Part shown: positions 44,433 through 53,787 of the stretch, one piece after another | Position numbering within the stretch: the first letter of the stretch is position 1 | Layout of the letters: each line of letters starts with the position of its first letter | Assembly: GCA_903857795.1 (NCBI GenBank) | Contig: CAIOGM010000143.1 | Span: 1-64,000 of the forward strand | Reading direction: 5' to 3' | Origin: an uncultured Geobacter sp. | GTDB lineage: Bacteria > Desulfobacterota > Desulfuromonadia > Geobacterales > CAIOGM01 | DNA: 64,000 bases | Program-made: the position numbers and the translations under genes | The notes under the pieces: model-generated | What the model saw: only the letters and a program-made list of their open reading frames with translations | Told to the model about the DNA's origin: nothing | The model's database searches: none

Positions 44433-45562
44433 TACTGGATATAGAGCGGTTGCGGGCAGAGCCTGAGTAGCTCCGTGGGGGTCATCAGCGGCTCCCCTTT
44501 TTTTGTGTCATTACGATAAAAGAGCTTGAACCCGGTAAACTGGACCGGTTCTGCGACCACGTAATCCTCGTAGGAATCCCTCTTTAGCCAGGACGGCCCC
44601 CACCCATCCATATTCATGACGATCTGTACCTCGGGACGGAGCAGGATGCTCCCGGCGTTGGTGACGCCGTGGCGCGTAAAACGGTGGATCACCAGAACCT
44701 TTGGGGGAAGGTGATACCTCTTCACCAGCTCTGACAGGTACCCTGTGACGTAGTTCACATCCGCGCCGTCGTAGCTGCCGATGATGGTCCCCGGTTTTCG
44801 ACCGCTCCTGATCAGATTAAACTCCGGATCGATCCCCAGGTGTACGTCAGGACTCTTCAATAACCACTCGAACCGCGGCAGCAGCGCCCGGATATCGTCA
44901 TGGCCGGTCTGAAGATCGATGAAGAGGAGGGCATTCGCTTCCCTGGCCCATCCGTAGACCCGATTCACGACCTCGTCGGGGACGATCATCCGATACTTCC
45001 CCCCCTTGCCCGGTTCCCCCTGCGCCACCACCGCAATGAGATGTAATGCCGGCTGTACCGGCGTTGCCGGGTCGGTTTCTTCCCACCGGAGCACCTCCCC
45101 CTTCAGCCGCCGAAGCATCTCCTCCCTGGGGAGTTCACCGAGAATCCCCATCCGTCGGGAGAGAGGGTTCCCGTAATAGGCCACAATCCGCTTCCGGGGG
45201 AGGATGGAATCGGGCAGAGGTGGAGGAATGGTGACCGGCCAGCCGCATTTCCGGGCAAAATCGGGGTTCTCCCCGTTCTTGTACTTGATCTTTCGGGGAT
45301 GCGGCGGCTGACTCGCCAGTTTTGTGCCGCGTGCACCGGTGACTGCGGTAAATGCGGCAGCTGCGGCACGGGCCGAGGTTGCCGGCGTAAAAGGGGGCAG
45401 CGGGGCGGTGATGACAGGTTTATCGGCCGGTTCGGCCGGCAGGTCATCGCTCCGGTCGCCCCTGCAGCCGGCCAGGAGCAGCAGCAGGACGAGGAGGAAC
45501 GGCAGCAGGAGGGGGAACGAGTGAGGTGAGGAGTGAGTTGACGGTTCTTGCGCCGAGATCAT
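44426..45562 (-). CDS. Uncharacterised lipoprotein
   Basis: 378 residues; a lipobox LLAGC near residue 33 follows a very hydrophobic leader. The body (about 120-378) begins KRIVAYYGNPLSRRMGILG and carries ALLFIDLQTGHDDIRALLPRFEWLL and VHLGIDPEFNL, a pattern suggestive of a TIM-barrel-like fold with acidic residues at strand ends, but I cannot name the family. Its start overlaps the fdhD stop by 4 bases. A glycoside hydrolase-like role is possible but unproven. Confidence 0.6.
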   Translation of the reverse strand: MISAQEPSTHSSPHSFPLLLPFLLVLLLLLAGCRGDRSDDLPAEPADKPVITAPLPPFTPATSARAAAAAFTAVTGARGTKLASQPPHPRKIKYKNGENPDFARKCGWPVTIPPPLPDSILPRKRIVAYYGNPLSRRMGILGELPREEMLRRLKGEVLRWEETDPATPVQPALHLIAVVAQGEPGKGGKYRMIVPDEVVNRVYGWAREANALLFIDLQTGHDDIRALLPRFEWLLKSPDVHLGIDPEFNLIRSGRKPGTIIGSYDGADVNYVTGYLSELVKRYHLPPKVLVIHRFTRHGVTNAGSILLRPEVQIVMNMDGWGPSWLKRDSYEDYVVAEPVQFTGFKLFYRNDTKKGEPLMTPTELLRLCPQPLYIQYQ

Positions 45563-46347
45563 CCTGTCTGTTCCCGGGAGGGAGAGACAGCGCAGTCGAG
45601 CCGCTCCGGATGGCTGTAGACCATGAACCTGGCGCCACGGAGATAGCCGATGATGGTTATCCCCTGTTCCTCTGCCAACCGCACCGCCATGTCGGTGGGG
45701 GAGGTCCTGGAGGCGATAATCGCGATCCCCAGGTGGGCAGCCTTGGCCGCCATCTCGCTGGAGATCCGGCCCGAGGTCACCAGGCTCTTCCCCGTCAGGT
45801 CGATCCCCTTGAGGAGCGCTTCTCCTGCCAGGCGGTCAAAGGTGTTGTGCCGCCCCAGATCCTCGGCGTAGAGGAGGATCTTTCCTCCATCGCCAACCGC
45901 GGCGGAATGGATGCCGCCATGGGTCCGGTACTGCTCGGCGCGCCGGGCCAGCTCCTCCATGAGCGAGAAGAGCTCTGCGGCGGGGTGGGTGCGTTGTCCC
46001 TGAGTCACCTGCACCGTGGGGAGGTCGCTGCCGGGAAGGGCGAAGGTGATCCCTGTGCCGCAGCCGCTGGTCAGCACCGGTTTCAGCCTCTCCGGAATCT
46101 CGCCCTTCACCCGGACGTTGGCGATGCTCATATCCGGGCAGACGCTGAGCAGGTCGAAATCGTCGACATGACCGACGAAGCCGTTCACCCGGAGAAAGCC
46201 GGCCACCAGGAACCGGAGGTCATGGGGGGAGGCGATGAGGGTGGCCAGTTCCCGGTCGTTGACGATGAGCCGGAGAGGGAACTCGGCGACGATGGCCCCT
46301 TCTTTCGGAGAGAGCGTGCAGTTATGGTAGGCGTAGATGGTGGGCAT
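45559..46347 (-). CDS. fdhD: Formate dehydrogenase accessory sulfurtransferase FdhD
   Basis: 262 residues. FdhD passes sulfur from IscS to the molybdenum/tungsten cofactor of formate dehydrogenases. Family motifs seen are FPLRLIVNDRELATLIASPHDLRFLVAGFL, HTH-GGIHSA (RTHGGIHSAAV), AEDLGRHNTFDRLAGEALL, TSGRISSEMAAKAAHLGI and ASRTSPTDMAVRLAEE. At the place of the usual Cys-x-x-Cys the sequence is TSGCGTG with a single Cys. The gene lies 12 bases after a cupin gene and overlaps a lipoprotein gene; no formate dehydrogenase is in the window. Confidence 0.95.
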   Translation of the reverse strand: MPTIYAYHNCTLSPKEGAIVAEFPLRLIVNDRELATLIASPHDLRFLVAGFLRVNGFVGHVDDFDLLSVCPDMSIANVRVKGEIPERLKPVLTSGCGTGITFALPGSDLPTVQVTQGQRTHPAAELFSLMEELARRAEQYRTHGGIHSAAVGDGGKILLYAEDLGRHNTFDRLAGEALLKGIDLTGKSLVTSGRISSEMAAKAAHLGIAIIASRTSPTDMAVRLAEEQGITIIGYLRGARFMVYSHPERLDCAVSPSREQTG

Positions 46348-46359
46348 TTCCCTGTCCTT

Positions 46360-46686
46360 TCAGGCGCGGATCATGATGAGCAGCATCTTGAACCGCTCGT
46401 TGGCCCGGACGGCGTGAGGATGGTTGGCAGGCATGATGATCAGCTGCCCGGACTTGACAGCGTGGCTCGTTCCCCCGATAATGACCTCCGCCTCGCCATC
46501 CAGGATTTGGATGGTGGCATCGTAGGGGGCGGTATGCTCGCTCAACCCCTGGCCGGCGTCGAAGGCGAAGAGGGTTAATGTGCCTACTTTCTTGTCCACG
46601 AGGGTCCGGCTGACCACGGAGCCGTCCTGGTAGGCGATCATGTCGTTGAGAGTCAGGGGAAGGGCGGTAAGGTCGGTGGCGCTCAT
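46360..46686 (-). CDS. Small cupin-domain protein
   Basis: 108 residues forming one cupin barrel: the motif 1 region GLSEHTAPYDATIQILDGEAEVIIGG and motif 2 LIIMPANHPHAVRA. Potential metal ligands are H (SEH), E (DGEAE) and H (NHPH). The substrate is unknown. It is the first gene of a probable cupin-fdhD-lipoprotein operon and diverges from the aminotransferase at 46813. Confidence 0.85.
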   Translation of the reverse strand: MSATDLTALPLTLNDMIAYQDGSVVSRTLVDKKVGTLTLFAFDAGQGLSEHTAPYDATIQILDGEAEVIIGGTSHAVKSGQLIIMPANHPHAVRANERFKMLLIMIRA

Positions 46687-46812
46687 GTCTATTCTCCTTG
46701 TGCGGCAGGGTCATAACGGATTCGACTGTTTGTCGGTTAATGATACCGCAGCTGTTGCCGAAATACATTTGATGCAAGTCAACCCTTATGCGATGAGGCG
46801 AGGAGACTCTTC

Positions 46813-47991
46813 ATGAAATTCACTATCTCCTCGCAGATCAGCGCCGTTCACTTTCCGCCGATCTCCCAGGTCAGGGAGTGGGCCGCGGCTTACCTCCCCA
46901 CAGCCGAACGCCCCCTGGTAGATCTCTGCCAAGCGGTGCCCGACTATCCCCCGGCTCCGGAGCTTCTCGCGTACCTGAAAGTGGTGGTGGACGATCCTCT
47001 GACCTCAAAATATTCCACCGATGAGGGGGTGCTGGAGGTGCGGGAGGCTGTTTGCACCCGCTCCGGCCGGCGCTATGGCGGCGTGGTAACCCCGCAGCAG
47101 CTCTGCCTGACCGTTGGCGCCAGTCAGGCGTTCTGGTTGACCATGGTCACCCTCTGCAAGGGAGGTGACGAGGTGATCGTCCCGCTCCCCTGCTACTTCG
47201 ATCACCCCATGGCCCTGGCGATCCTCGGCATCACGCCGCGTTTTGTCCCTTTTGACGAGGCCGGCGGCGGCCTGCTCTCCCTGGCCGCAGTGGAGCAGCT
47301 CATCACTCCCCGCACCCGGGCCATCCTCCTCGTCACCCCCAGTAACCCCACCGGCGTCGTCACCCCTCCGGAGCTGATCCAAGACCTCTTCGAGTTGGCC
47401 AGGGCACGAGGCATCGCCCTGGTCCTGGACGAGACCTACGCTGACTTCATCCCCGGCAGGCCCCACGACCTCTTCCTCAGGGAAGAGTGGAGCGACCACC
47501 TCATCCAGATTCTCTCCTTCGGCAAGAGCTACGCCCTCACCGGCTACCGGGCCGGTGCCCTCATTGCGGCGGAGCGCTTCATCCACCACGCGCTAAAGGC
47601 CCAGGACAGCATGGCAGTCTGTCAGCCCCGGATCACCCAGCAGGCCATTCGCTACGGGGCGGAGCATCTCGACGGCTGGGTGGAAGCCAACCGGGAGATG
47701 ATGGCGCGCCGTCATGACCGTTTCCGGGCAGAGTTCACCGCACCGGGAAACCCCTTCACGCTCATCACCAGCGGCGCCTTCTTCGCCTGGGTCCGTCACC
47801 CCTTTCCCGGTCGGACCGGGAGGGAGGTCGCCCGGCGGCTGGTGGAGGAGGCCGGTGTGCTCACCCTCCCCGGCGAGGTCTTCGGCCCGGGGCTCACGGA
47901 GTACCTTCGTCTCGCCTTCGGCAACATCACGGAAGAGTCTATTCCCCAGGCGGTGGCGCGGTTTCGGCAGTTCCCGGTTGACTCCTGTTGA
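46813..47991 (+). CDS. Class I/II PLP-dependent aminotransferase
   Basis: 392 residues. It has fold-type I aspartate aminotransferase features: GASQAFWLTMVTLCKGGDEVI, SNPTGVVTP, VLDETYADF and the PLP lysine in LSFGKSYALTGYRAG. The C-terminal Arg that binds the substrate carboxylate is in YLRLAFGNI. The substrate is not determined. It is divergently transcribed from the cupin-fdhD operon. The 3' flank (47992-48212) holds repeats only. Confidence 0.88.
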   Translation: MKFTISSQISAVHFPPISQVREWAAAYLPTAERPLVDLCQAVPDYPPAPELLAYLKVVVDDPLTSKYSTDEGVLEVREAVCTRSGRRYGGVVTPQQLCLTVGASQAFWLTMVTLCKGGDEVIVPLPCYFDHPMALAILGITPRFVPFDEAGGGLLSLAAVEQLITPRTRAILLVTPSNPTGVVTPPELIQDLFELARARGIALVLDETYADFIPGRPHDLFLREEWSDHLIQILSFGKSYALTGYRAGALIAAERFIHHALKAQDSMAVCQPRITQQAIRYGAEHLDGWVEANREMMARRHDRFRAEFTAPGNPFTLITSGAFFAWVRHPFPGRTGREVARRLVEEAGVLTLPGEVFGPGLTEYLRLAFGNITEESIPQAVARFRQFPVDSC

Positions 47992-48035
47992 AAATCCCAT
48001 GCAGACAGCGACAGCGATAAACTTGAAAACGGCAG

Positions 48036-48180
48036 TTCGAATAACACGGAGCAACGGAGCAGCAGAGAAATCGAGACCTTACCCCAATAAAGTGCTTCTC
48101 CTGAAAGGTGAGACATTGGAATAATCTTCTTCATTGATTTCTCGTAGCTTTTACTCCGTTGCACAGTTGCTCCGTGTTTC
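48036..48180. repeat. Inverted CGGAGCAACGGAG-type repeats
   Basis: AATAACACGGAGCAACGGAG (48038-48057) recurs on the opposite sense as CTCCGTTGCACAGTTGCTCCGTG (near 48152-48176), making a long imperfect inverted repeat. The first unit matches 31798-31820. No gene is seen. Confidence 0.75.
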
Positions 48181-48212
48181 AAATAGTTGTTCCAGGATAA
48201 AAGGAGGAGAGG

Positions 48213-48710
48213 ATGGAAAGACATTGCGGGAAGTTGAACGATGGGGCGCGCCTGGATTCGGGGCGGCCGGCCTCTTCCGGTTACGCAGCGCTCGTGAAGG
48301 GGATGGCGGTCCTGACGGTTTTGCTGCTGACGGGGTGCGCCACCATCTCCCAATGGGGGCCAGACGACCGGGAGAAGCTGGTAACTGCGTCAAAAGAGTA
48401 TAACACTCTCCTCCGGTGGAGGGAGCTGGACAAGGCGTGTGTCACCTATGTCGAAGAGTTGGCCAAGGCGAGTTGTCTGGATCACGCCTTGACGCTGAAG
48501 GAGCTCCAGATCACCGACATCCGGACGAGGGATATCGACTTCAAGATCGACGGTGTCGAGGCGACAGTCCAGATCGAGATCGAATACTACCTGCTGCCAT
48601 CGACCAGGATCAGAAAGATTCAGCAGAGCCAGAAGTGGAGTTATATCGGGCCGAAGGAGAAGAGGAGCTGGTTCATAAAGAGCCCGTTACCGGAGTTTAC
48701 GGCCCCCTGA
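48213..48710 (+). CDS. Small uncharacterised lipoprotein
   Basis: 165 residues, a strong SD (GGAGGAGAGG). A 40-residue leader ends in the lipobox LLTGC at about residue 42, which is late for a signal peptide; an internal Met (MAVLTVLLL) may be the real start. The mature part has a helical segment (DDREKLVTASKEYNTLLRWRELDKACVTYVEELA) and a beta-rich NTF2-like end (VQIEIEYYLLPSTRIRK, QKWSYIGP). The function is unknown. Confidence 0.65.
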   Translation: MERHCGKLNDGARLDSGRPASSGYAALVKGMAVLTVLLLTGCATISQWGPDDREKLVTASKEYNTLLRWRELDKACVTYVEELAKASCLDHALTLKELQITDIRTRDIDFKIDGVEATVQIEIEYYLLPSTRIRKIQQSQKWSYIGPKEKRSWFIKSPLPEFTAP

Positions 48711-48736
48711 CGACAGCGAGGGGGTGGAAGCAGAAA

Positions 48737-48766
48737 CGGCCTGCCGGGGATCAGGCCGGCAGGCCG
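48737..48766. terminator. Hairpin between convergent genes
   Basis: CGGCCTGCCGG pairs with CCGGCAGGCCG around an 8-base loop, between the lipoprotein gene and tatA. T-runs are short on both sides, so it is a possible weak bidirectional terminator. Confidence 0.6.
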
Positions 48767-48802
48767 CTGGAGACTCTTCTTCACGACTGAAACAGAGATG
48801 GC

Positions 48803-48991
48803 TCAGGACGATTTCTTCTCTTCATCCTTCTTGGGGTTGATTTCGATCTCGTCCTTCCCCTCGGTGGCCTTCTTGAAGTTCCGGATACTCTTGCCGAGGG
48901 CGTTGCCGATCTCCGGCAGGCGCCCCGCGCCGAACACAACCATGACAATAACGAGAATAATAATCAACTCCGGCATGCCGAATCCAAACAT
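48803..48991 (-). CDS. tatA: Twin-arginine translocase subunit TatA/TatE
   Basis: 62 residues from the ATG at 48991 (GGAGGGT upstream; the longer frame is not supported). A short N-terminal membrane helix ([17 protein letters not shown]), the conserved FG hinge with GRLPEIG, an amphipathic helix ([13 protein letters not shown]) and a charged tail are all typical. TatA oligomers form the pore for folded proteins. No tatB or tatC is nearby. Confidence 0.93.
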   Translation of the reverse strand: MFGFGMPELIIILVIVMVVFGAGRLPEIGNALGKSIRNFKKATEGKDEIEINPKKDEEKKSS

Positions 48992-49200
48992 ATGGTGCAC
49001 CCTCCATGATGATATGTCAGATGAGTATCTCACCCACTCTGTTAAAAATCAAGGTAAAAGCCTGACCGCAGCCGGTTTGGCCGGTAAAGAATGGCTTGAC
49101 ATGCGCCTGTTTTCCCTGTTGAATGGGCCGCCGTCCCCCTTGCTTCCCGTCGCTGCAAAGCGGCGGAAACCGCAGGGCAAAGAGATCCAGAGGAGAACAG

Positions 49201-49830
49201 ATGCGAACAGTCGGACTCAAGCTGCTGGCGTTGACCCTGACCACACTCCTCACCGCCTCCTGTGCTCCGGTCTCACTGGTCAACAGCTGGCGCAATCCCG
49301 CCGCCCCCCAACGGACATTCAGCAAACTGCTGGTGGTGAGCGTTGCTTCCGACACCGCTGCCCGGCAACTGTTCGAGACGGTGCTTGTCGCTGAACTTAG
49401 GGGACATGGTGTCGACGCCATCCCCGGTTCCTCACTGATCCGCGGTAATGATGCATCAGACCGTTCGGTGGTGGAGAAGGCGGTGCGTGATTCGGGTTCA
49501 GGAGGGATCGTCTCCCTTCAGTTGGACCGGGTCACCGGGCAGAGCACTGTGATTCCGGGATATACGGTGACCTACTCCATGGGGTGGTATCCCGATACCT
49601 TCTCCTCCTGGGATTTCTACAACTACTACGGTTCCACAACGGTCGTTGTCCCCCCCACCGTCATCACCGATGTAAAGTGGATGATCCGGGCGACACTCTT
49701 TGGAGCGGACGACGGCAAACTCCTCTGGGCCGGCACGTTTCAGACCGACAGACCCGAGCAGTACATCGCCATCGGCAAGGATGTGGCGCAGACCGTCGTC
49801 AACCGGTTGAGCCGCGAAGGGATGATCTGA
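49201..49830 (+). CDS. DUF4136-like lipoprotein
   Basis: 209 residues from the ATG at 49201 (AGAGGAGA upstream). Lipobox TASC at about residue 20. FSKLLVVSVASDTAARQLFETVLVAELRGHGVDAIPGS begins the mature domain, which resembles DUF4136/CsgG-related beta-alpha proteins; the sequence ends WAGTFQTDRPEQYIAIGKDVAQTVVNRL. The function is unknown; an outer-membrane location is likely. Confidence 0.7.
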   Translation: MRTVGLKLLALTLTTLLTASCAPVSLVNSWRNPAAPQRTFSKLLVVSVASDTAARQLFETVLVAELRGHGVDAIPGSSLIRGNDASDRSVVEKAVRDSGSGGIVSLQLDRVTGQSTVIPGYTVTYSMGWYPDTFSSWDFYNYYGSTTVVVPPTVITDVKWMIRATLFGADDGKLLWAGTFQTDRPEQYIAIGKDVAQTVVNRLSREGMI

Positions 49831-49888
49831 CCATCTCCATACCGGTGACGTTATTTAACGGCTACTCGGGCGCCCGGTGGAATTGTTG

Positions 49889-49916
49889 TTGACAAATAAC
49901 GACGATTCCTTATACT
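49889..49916 (+). promoter_or_regulatory. Sigma-70 promoter of the yceD-rpmF-plsX-fab cluster
   Basis: TTGACA (49889-49894), a 16-base spacer and TATACT (49911-49916) lie 25 bases before the yceD start. Confidence 0.85.
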
Positions 49917-49941
49917 GATGCGCTTCAATGCGGGGGAAGGA

Positions 49942-50493
49942 ATGAAGCTGCTGACGCTCCGGTTGGAAGACATCCGGGAAAAATCCGTTGAAATTGCTAC
50001 ACAAATTCCGAGCACGGCATTCCCCGTACTTTCCGAGATGATTCACTCCGGCGAGGTGATCCTGACCTCGCCGGTTTCTGTCGAGATATCTGCAGCCCAC
50101 GAATTCGACCATGTGCGGGTCAGCGGCAGGGTCTCGGCGCTGGTGCGGCTCCCCTGCTCACGCTGTCTCGCAGAGTACGAGGAGAGGATAGATACGACCT
50201 TTCTGCTCTTTTACACCAGAGCGCAGACAGCCGAGGGTGTTGAAGACGAAGAGATAGAGCTTTCCGAAACCGACCTGGTCTCCGTCCCGTACCGTGGGGA
50301 GGAGATCGATCTTATCCCGGAAGTGGACGAGCAGATCGTCATGGAGCTCCCCTTGAGGCCGCTCTGTGGTGACGACTGCCGGGGATTATGCAGCTCCTGC
50401 GGCGCGGAGCTCAACGTTAAAGAGTGTGGTTGTCGCCGGAGTGTTCCGGCGCTCGCCTTCAGCACCCTGAATGATTTGAAGATTAACACCTGA
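49942..50493 (+). CDS. yceD: YceD/DUF177 protein
   Basis: 183 residues from the ATG at 49942 (GGAAGGA upstream). YceD/DUF177 proteins lie next to rpmF in most bacteria and are linked to 23S rRNA accumulation. Conserved features are [37 protein letters not shown] and the Cys-rich [17 protein letters not shown] near the C-terminus. First gene of the ribosomal-protein/fatty-acid cluster. Confidence 0.9.
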   Translation: MKLLTLRLEDIREKSVEIATQIPSTAFPVLSEMIHSGEVILTSPVSVEISAAHEFDHVRVSGRVSALVRLPCSRCLAEYEERIDTTFLLFYTRAQTAEGVEDEEIELSETDLVSVPYRGEEIDLIPEVDEQIVMELPLRPLCGDDCRGLCSSCGAELNVKECGCRRSVPALAFSTLNDLKINT

Positions 50494-50509
50494 AAAAAGG
50501 AGAACCACC

Positions 50510-50692
50510 ATGGCCGTACCCAAGAAGAAAACCTCCAAGTCCCGTAAAAATATGCGACGGGCCCACGACTTCCTCATCGCACCGGCTACATCTACCTGTC
50601 CCCAGTGCAAGGCCCCCAAGCTTCCCCATCGTGTCTGTTCCGCGTGCGGAACGTACAAGGGAAAAGAAGTCTTCCCGAAAACCGACGACTAG
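50510..50692 (+). CDS. rpmF: Ribosomal protein L32
   Basis: 60 residues, the full length. The N-terminus [19 protein letters not shown] is diagnostic. The zinc ribbon is intact (CPQC...CSAC), so this is the zinc-binding form. It lies 16 bases after yceD and 36 before plsX. Confidence 0.98.
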   Translation: MAVPKKKTSKSRKNMRRAHDFLIAPATSTCPQCKAPKLPHRVCSACGTYKGKEVFPKTDD

Positions 50693-50728
50693 GCGAATGC
50701 CGCGTTACAGCCAGACGAACCGGATATC

Positions 50729-51775
50729 ATGATGCGAGTTGCCGTTGATGCGATGGGAGGGGACCATGCCCCGGTCGTAGAGGTTGAGGGGGCCGTCGCC
50801 GCTGCACGCGAATATGGGATACCCATTACCCTCGTCGGTTCGACCTCCCGGATTTCCGCTGAACTGTCACGACACAACACCGCCGGTCTCGACATCATCC
50901 TGAAGAACGCCACCGAGGTGGTGGGGATGCACGACTCCGCCTCGGATGCCGTCAGGAAGAAGAAGGACTCCTCCATCCGGGTGGCCTTCGACCTGGTCAA
51001 GGCCGGCGAGGCCGACGCCGTGGTGAGCGCGGGGAATTCCGGGGCCACCATGGCCGCCGGGATGTTCGTGCTGAAGCGGCTCACCGGGATCGATCGACCC
51101 GCCATAGCTCAGGTCTTCCCTAGCCTGCAGGGTCACACCCTGGTCCTCGACGTCGGGGGGAACGTGGAGTGCAAGCCGGTCCATCTGGTGCAGTTTGCCC
51201 TCATGGGCGAGGTCTATGCCCGCCACATTCTCGGGATAGACAACCCCCGGGTCGGTCTCCTCTCCAACGGGGAGGAGGACAGCAAGGGGAATGAACTGAC
51301 CCGCGAAAGCAACCTGATCCTGAAAGAGATCTCCTTCAACTACACCGGCTACGTGGAAGGGAGGGACATTTTCAACGGGGTCGCTGATGTGGTTGTCTGC
51401 GATGGTTTCGTGGGGAACGTGGTACTGAAGCTCTCCGAAGGGTTGGCCGAGGCGGTGGGGACCATGCTCAAACGGGAGATTGAGGGAAGTTTCCTCTCCA
51501 AGGTCGGGTATCTTCTGGCCCGTCCGGCGTTCAAGCGCTTCAAGAAGAGGGTGGACTACGCCGAGTACGGAGGCGCGCCACTTCTGGGGATCGACGGCGT
51601 CGGCATGATCTGCCATGGCGGTTCCAACGCCAAGGCGATCAAGAACGCCATCCGGTTTGCCCACGAAAACGTCGAGAAGAAGGTCAACCAGCGTCTGGCT
51701 GAAAAGCTGCGCGAGAACCTTGCCACCCTCCAGAGCCAACGGGAAGCTGCCGGGAAAGAAGTGGCTTCCACCTAG
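50729..51775 (+). CDS. plsX: Phosphate acyltransferase PlsX
   Basis: 348 residues; two adjacent Met codons at the start. PlsX converts acyl-ACP to acyl-phosphate for phospholipid synthesis. Family motifs are [67 protein letters not shown] and [11 protein letters not shown]. It is followed after 3 bases by fabH. Confidence 0.97.
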   Translation: MMRVAVDAMGGDHAPVVEVEGAVAAAREYGIPITLVGSTSRISAELSRHNTAGLDIILKNATEVVGMHDSASDAVRKKKDSSIRVAFDLVKAGEADAVVSAGNSGATMAAGMFVLKRLTGIDRPAIAQVFPSLQGHTLVLDVGGNVECKPVHLVQFALMGEVYARHILGIDNPRVGLLSNGEEDSKGNELTRESNLILKEISFNYTGYVEGRDIFNGVADVVVCDGFVGNVVLKLSEGLAEAVGTMLKREIEGSFLSKVGYLLARPAFKRFKKRVDYAEYGGAPLLGIDGVGMICHGGSNAKAIKNAIRFAHENVEKKVNQRLAEKLRENLATLQSQREAAGKEVAST

Positions 51776-51778
51776 GCG

Positions 51779-52765
51779 ATGATGATACCGCGACCCAAGA
51801 TCATCGGAACCGGAGCAGCGCTCCCCGATCGGGTGCTGACCAATCACGATCTGGAACAGATGGTGGAGACCAGCGATGCCTGGATCATGGCCCGGACCGG
51901 GATCAAGGAGCGGCGGATCGCCGTTCCGGGAGAGTTCACCAGCACCTTCGCCACAGCGGCGGCTCGCAAGGCGCTGGAGATGGCGGGGGTGAGTCCGGTT
52001 GATCTGGACCTCATCATCTGCGGCACCGTGACCCCCGATTTCCCTTTCCCCTCCACCGCCTGTATCGTCCAGAGCAATCTCGGCGCCACCAGGGCGGCCG
52101 CCTTCGACCTCTCCGCCGCCTGTTCCGGTTTTCTCTACGGGCTTTCAATCGCCGAGAAGTTCATCAACGGCAAAGCCGCCACCACGGTCCTGGTCATCGG
52201 GGTCGAGGTCCTGTCACGGATCGTTGACTGGAGCGACCGGAACACCTGCTGCCTCTTCGGTGATGGCGCCGGCGCCGTCGTGCTGACCGCGTCAGAGGGG
52301 AGTTCCGGGATCCTTTCCACCCATATCTACAGCGATGGTGGCCACTGGACGCTCCTCCACCAGCCGGGTCCGGGAAACCGCACCCCGGCGTCCCAGGAGC
52401 TTCTGGACAACGGAGAGCGGTTCATCAGGATGCAGGGGAACGAGGTCTTCAAGCTGGCGGTGCGGGCCATGGAAGAGGCCGCCCATACGGCGCTTTCCGC
52501 CAATGGTCTTACCGTTGCCGATCTGGACTACCTCATCCCCCATCAAGCCAACCGGCGGATCATCGACGCCATCGGCAAGCGGCTCGGTCTCGGCAGCGAC
52601 AAGCTCTTCGTCAACCTGGAGCGTTACGGCAACACCTCGTCGGCCTCCATCCCCATCGCCCTGGACGAGGCCAATCGTCAGGGGCTGCTCAAGGAAAATG
52701 CCCTGGTGCTGCTGGACGCCTTCGGCGGTGGAGTGACTTGGGCTTCGGTGCTGATGCGCTGGTGA
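51779..52765 (+). CDS. fabH: 3-oxoacyl-ACP synthase III
   Basis: 328 residues. It starts fatty-acid synthesis by condensing acetyl-CoA with malonyl-ACP. The catalytic triad is visible: C115 in SAACSGFLYG, His in PHQANRRI and Asn in YGNTSSAS. The start is 3 bases after the plsX stop, so the genes are coupled. The primer preference (straight or branched) cannot be read from this sequence alone. Confidence 0.97.
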   Translation: MMIPRPKIIGTGAALPDRVLTNHDLEQMVETSDAWIMARTGIKERRIAVPGEFTSTFATAAARKALEMAGVSPVDLDLIICGTVTPDFPFPSTACIVQSNLGATRAAAFDLSAACSGFLYGLSIAEKFINGKAATTVLVIGVEVLSRIVDWSDRNTCCLFGDGAGAVVLTASEGSSGILSTHIYSDGGHWTLLHQPGPGNRTPASQELLDNGERFIRMQGNEVFKLAVRAMEEAAHTALSANGLTVADLDYLIPHQANRRIIDAIGKRLGLGSDKLFVNLERYGNTSSASIPIALDEANRQGLLKENALVLLDAFGGGVTWASVLMRW

Positions 52766-52828
52766 CGCGAGCGTAGAGACTGCTCACCACGCAGCGAGAT
52801 CACAAGAACTCTTTAGAGGAGCAACGAT

Positions 52829-53758
52829 ATGTCCACCACCGCGTTCATCTTCCCCGGTCAGGGCTCTCAGTACGCCGGAATGGGGAAGGAGCTTGCCGCC
52901 AACTTCAGAGTCGCCGCCGACGTCTTCGCCGAGGCTGACGAGGCACTGAGCTTTTCCCTGAGCCGGATCTGCTTTGAGGGGCCCGAAGAAGAGCTCAAAC
53001 TCACCGCCATTACCCAGCCGGCGATCCTCACCGCCAGCATCGCGGCGCTCAGGGTGCTGCAGTCCGAGAGCGGAATTGTCCCGTCATACCTGGCCGGGCA
53101 CTCCCTGGGCGAGTATTCGGCCCTGGTGGCCTCCGGTGCGCTCTCCCTGGCTGATGGGGTCCGGACGGTGCGGAGCCGGGGGAGTTTCATGCAGGAGGCG
53201 GTGCCGGTAGGGGTGGGGGCCATGGCCGCCATCCTCAACGTGGAGCCGGAGCTCCTGGCAGAGATCTGCGCCGAAGCGGCCCAGGGGGAGGTGGTCTCCC
53301 CTGCCAACTTCAACTCTCCCGGTCAGATCGTCATCGCCGGTCACGCTGCGGCGGTGAACCGGGCCATGGTCATCGCCAAGGAGCGGGGAATTCGCAAGTC
53401 GATGCTCCTGCCGGTGAGCGCCCCATTCCATTGCTCTCTCATGAAACCTGCCGCCGACCGTCTGGCGGAGGTTCTCGACCGGATTGACGTCAGCACCCTC
53501 TCCCGGCCGGTAGTGACCAACGTGGAGGGGGTCGCCAATGATGACCCTGACCGGGTACGGGAGCTGCTTACGTCCCAGGTCTGCTCTCCGGTCCGGTGGG
53601 TCCACTCCGTGGAGGAGCTGATCCGGCTCGGGGTCATAACCTTCATCGAGATCGGTCCCGGCAAGGTCCTCTCCGGGTTGGTCAAGCGGATCAGCAAGGA
53701 GCCGTCAACCTTCAACCTTGAAGATGTGGCCGGCCTGAACTCTCTTCCGTCAGCCTGA
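52829..53758 (+). CDS. fabD: Malonyl-CoA:ACP transacylase
   Basis: 309 residues. It loads malonyl groups on ACP. FIFPGQGSQ at the N-terminus, catalytic S92 in AGHSLGEYSAL, Arg in RGSFMQEA, His in SAPFHCSLM and GPGKVLSGLVKRI are all present. AGAGGAG precedes the ATG. A 63-base gap separates it from fabH. Confidence 0.97.
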   Translation: MSTTAFIFPGQGSQYAGMGKELAANFRVAADVFAEADEALSFSLSRICFEGPEEELKLTAITQPAILTASIAALRVLQSESGIVPSYLAGHSLGEYSALVASGALSLADGVRTVRSRGSFMQEAVPVGVGAMAAILNVEPELLAEICAEAAQGEVVSPANFNSPGQIVIAGHAAAVNRAMVIAKERGIRKSMLLPVSAPFHCSLMKPAADRLAEVLDRIDVSTLSRPVVTNVEGVANDDPDRVRELLTSQVCSPVRWVHSVEELIRLGVITFIEIGPGKVLSGLVKRISKEPSTFNLEDVAGLNSLPSA

Positions 53759-53787
53759 TTCCACTGTTTAAGAGAAAAGGAGCAGAT

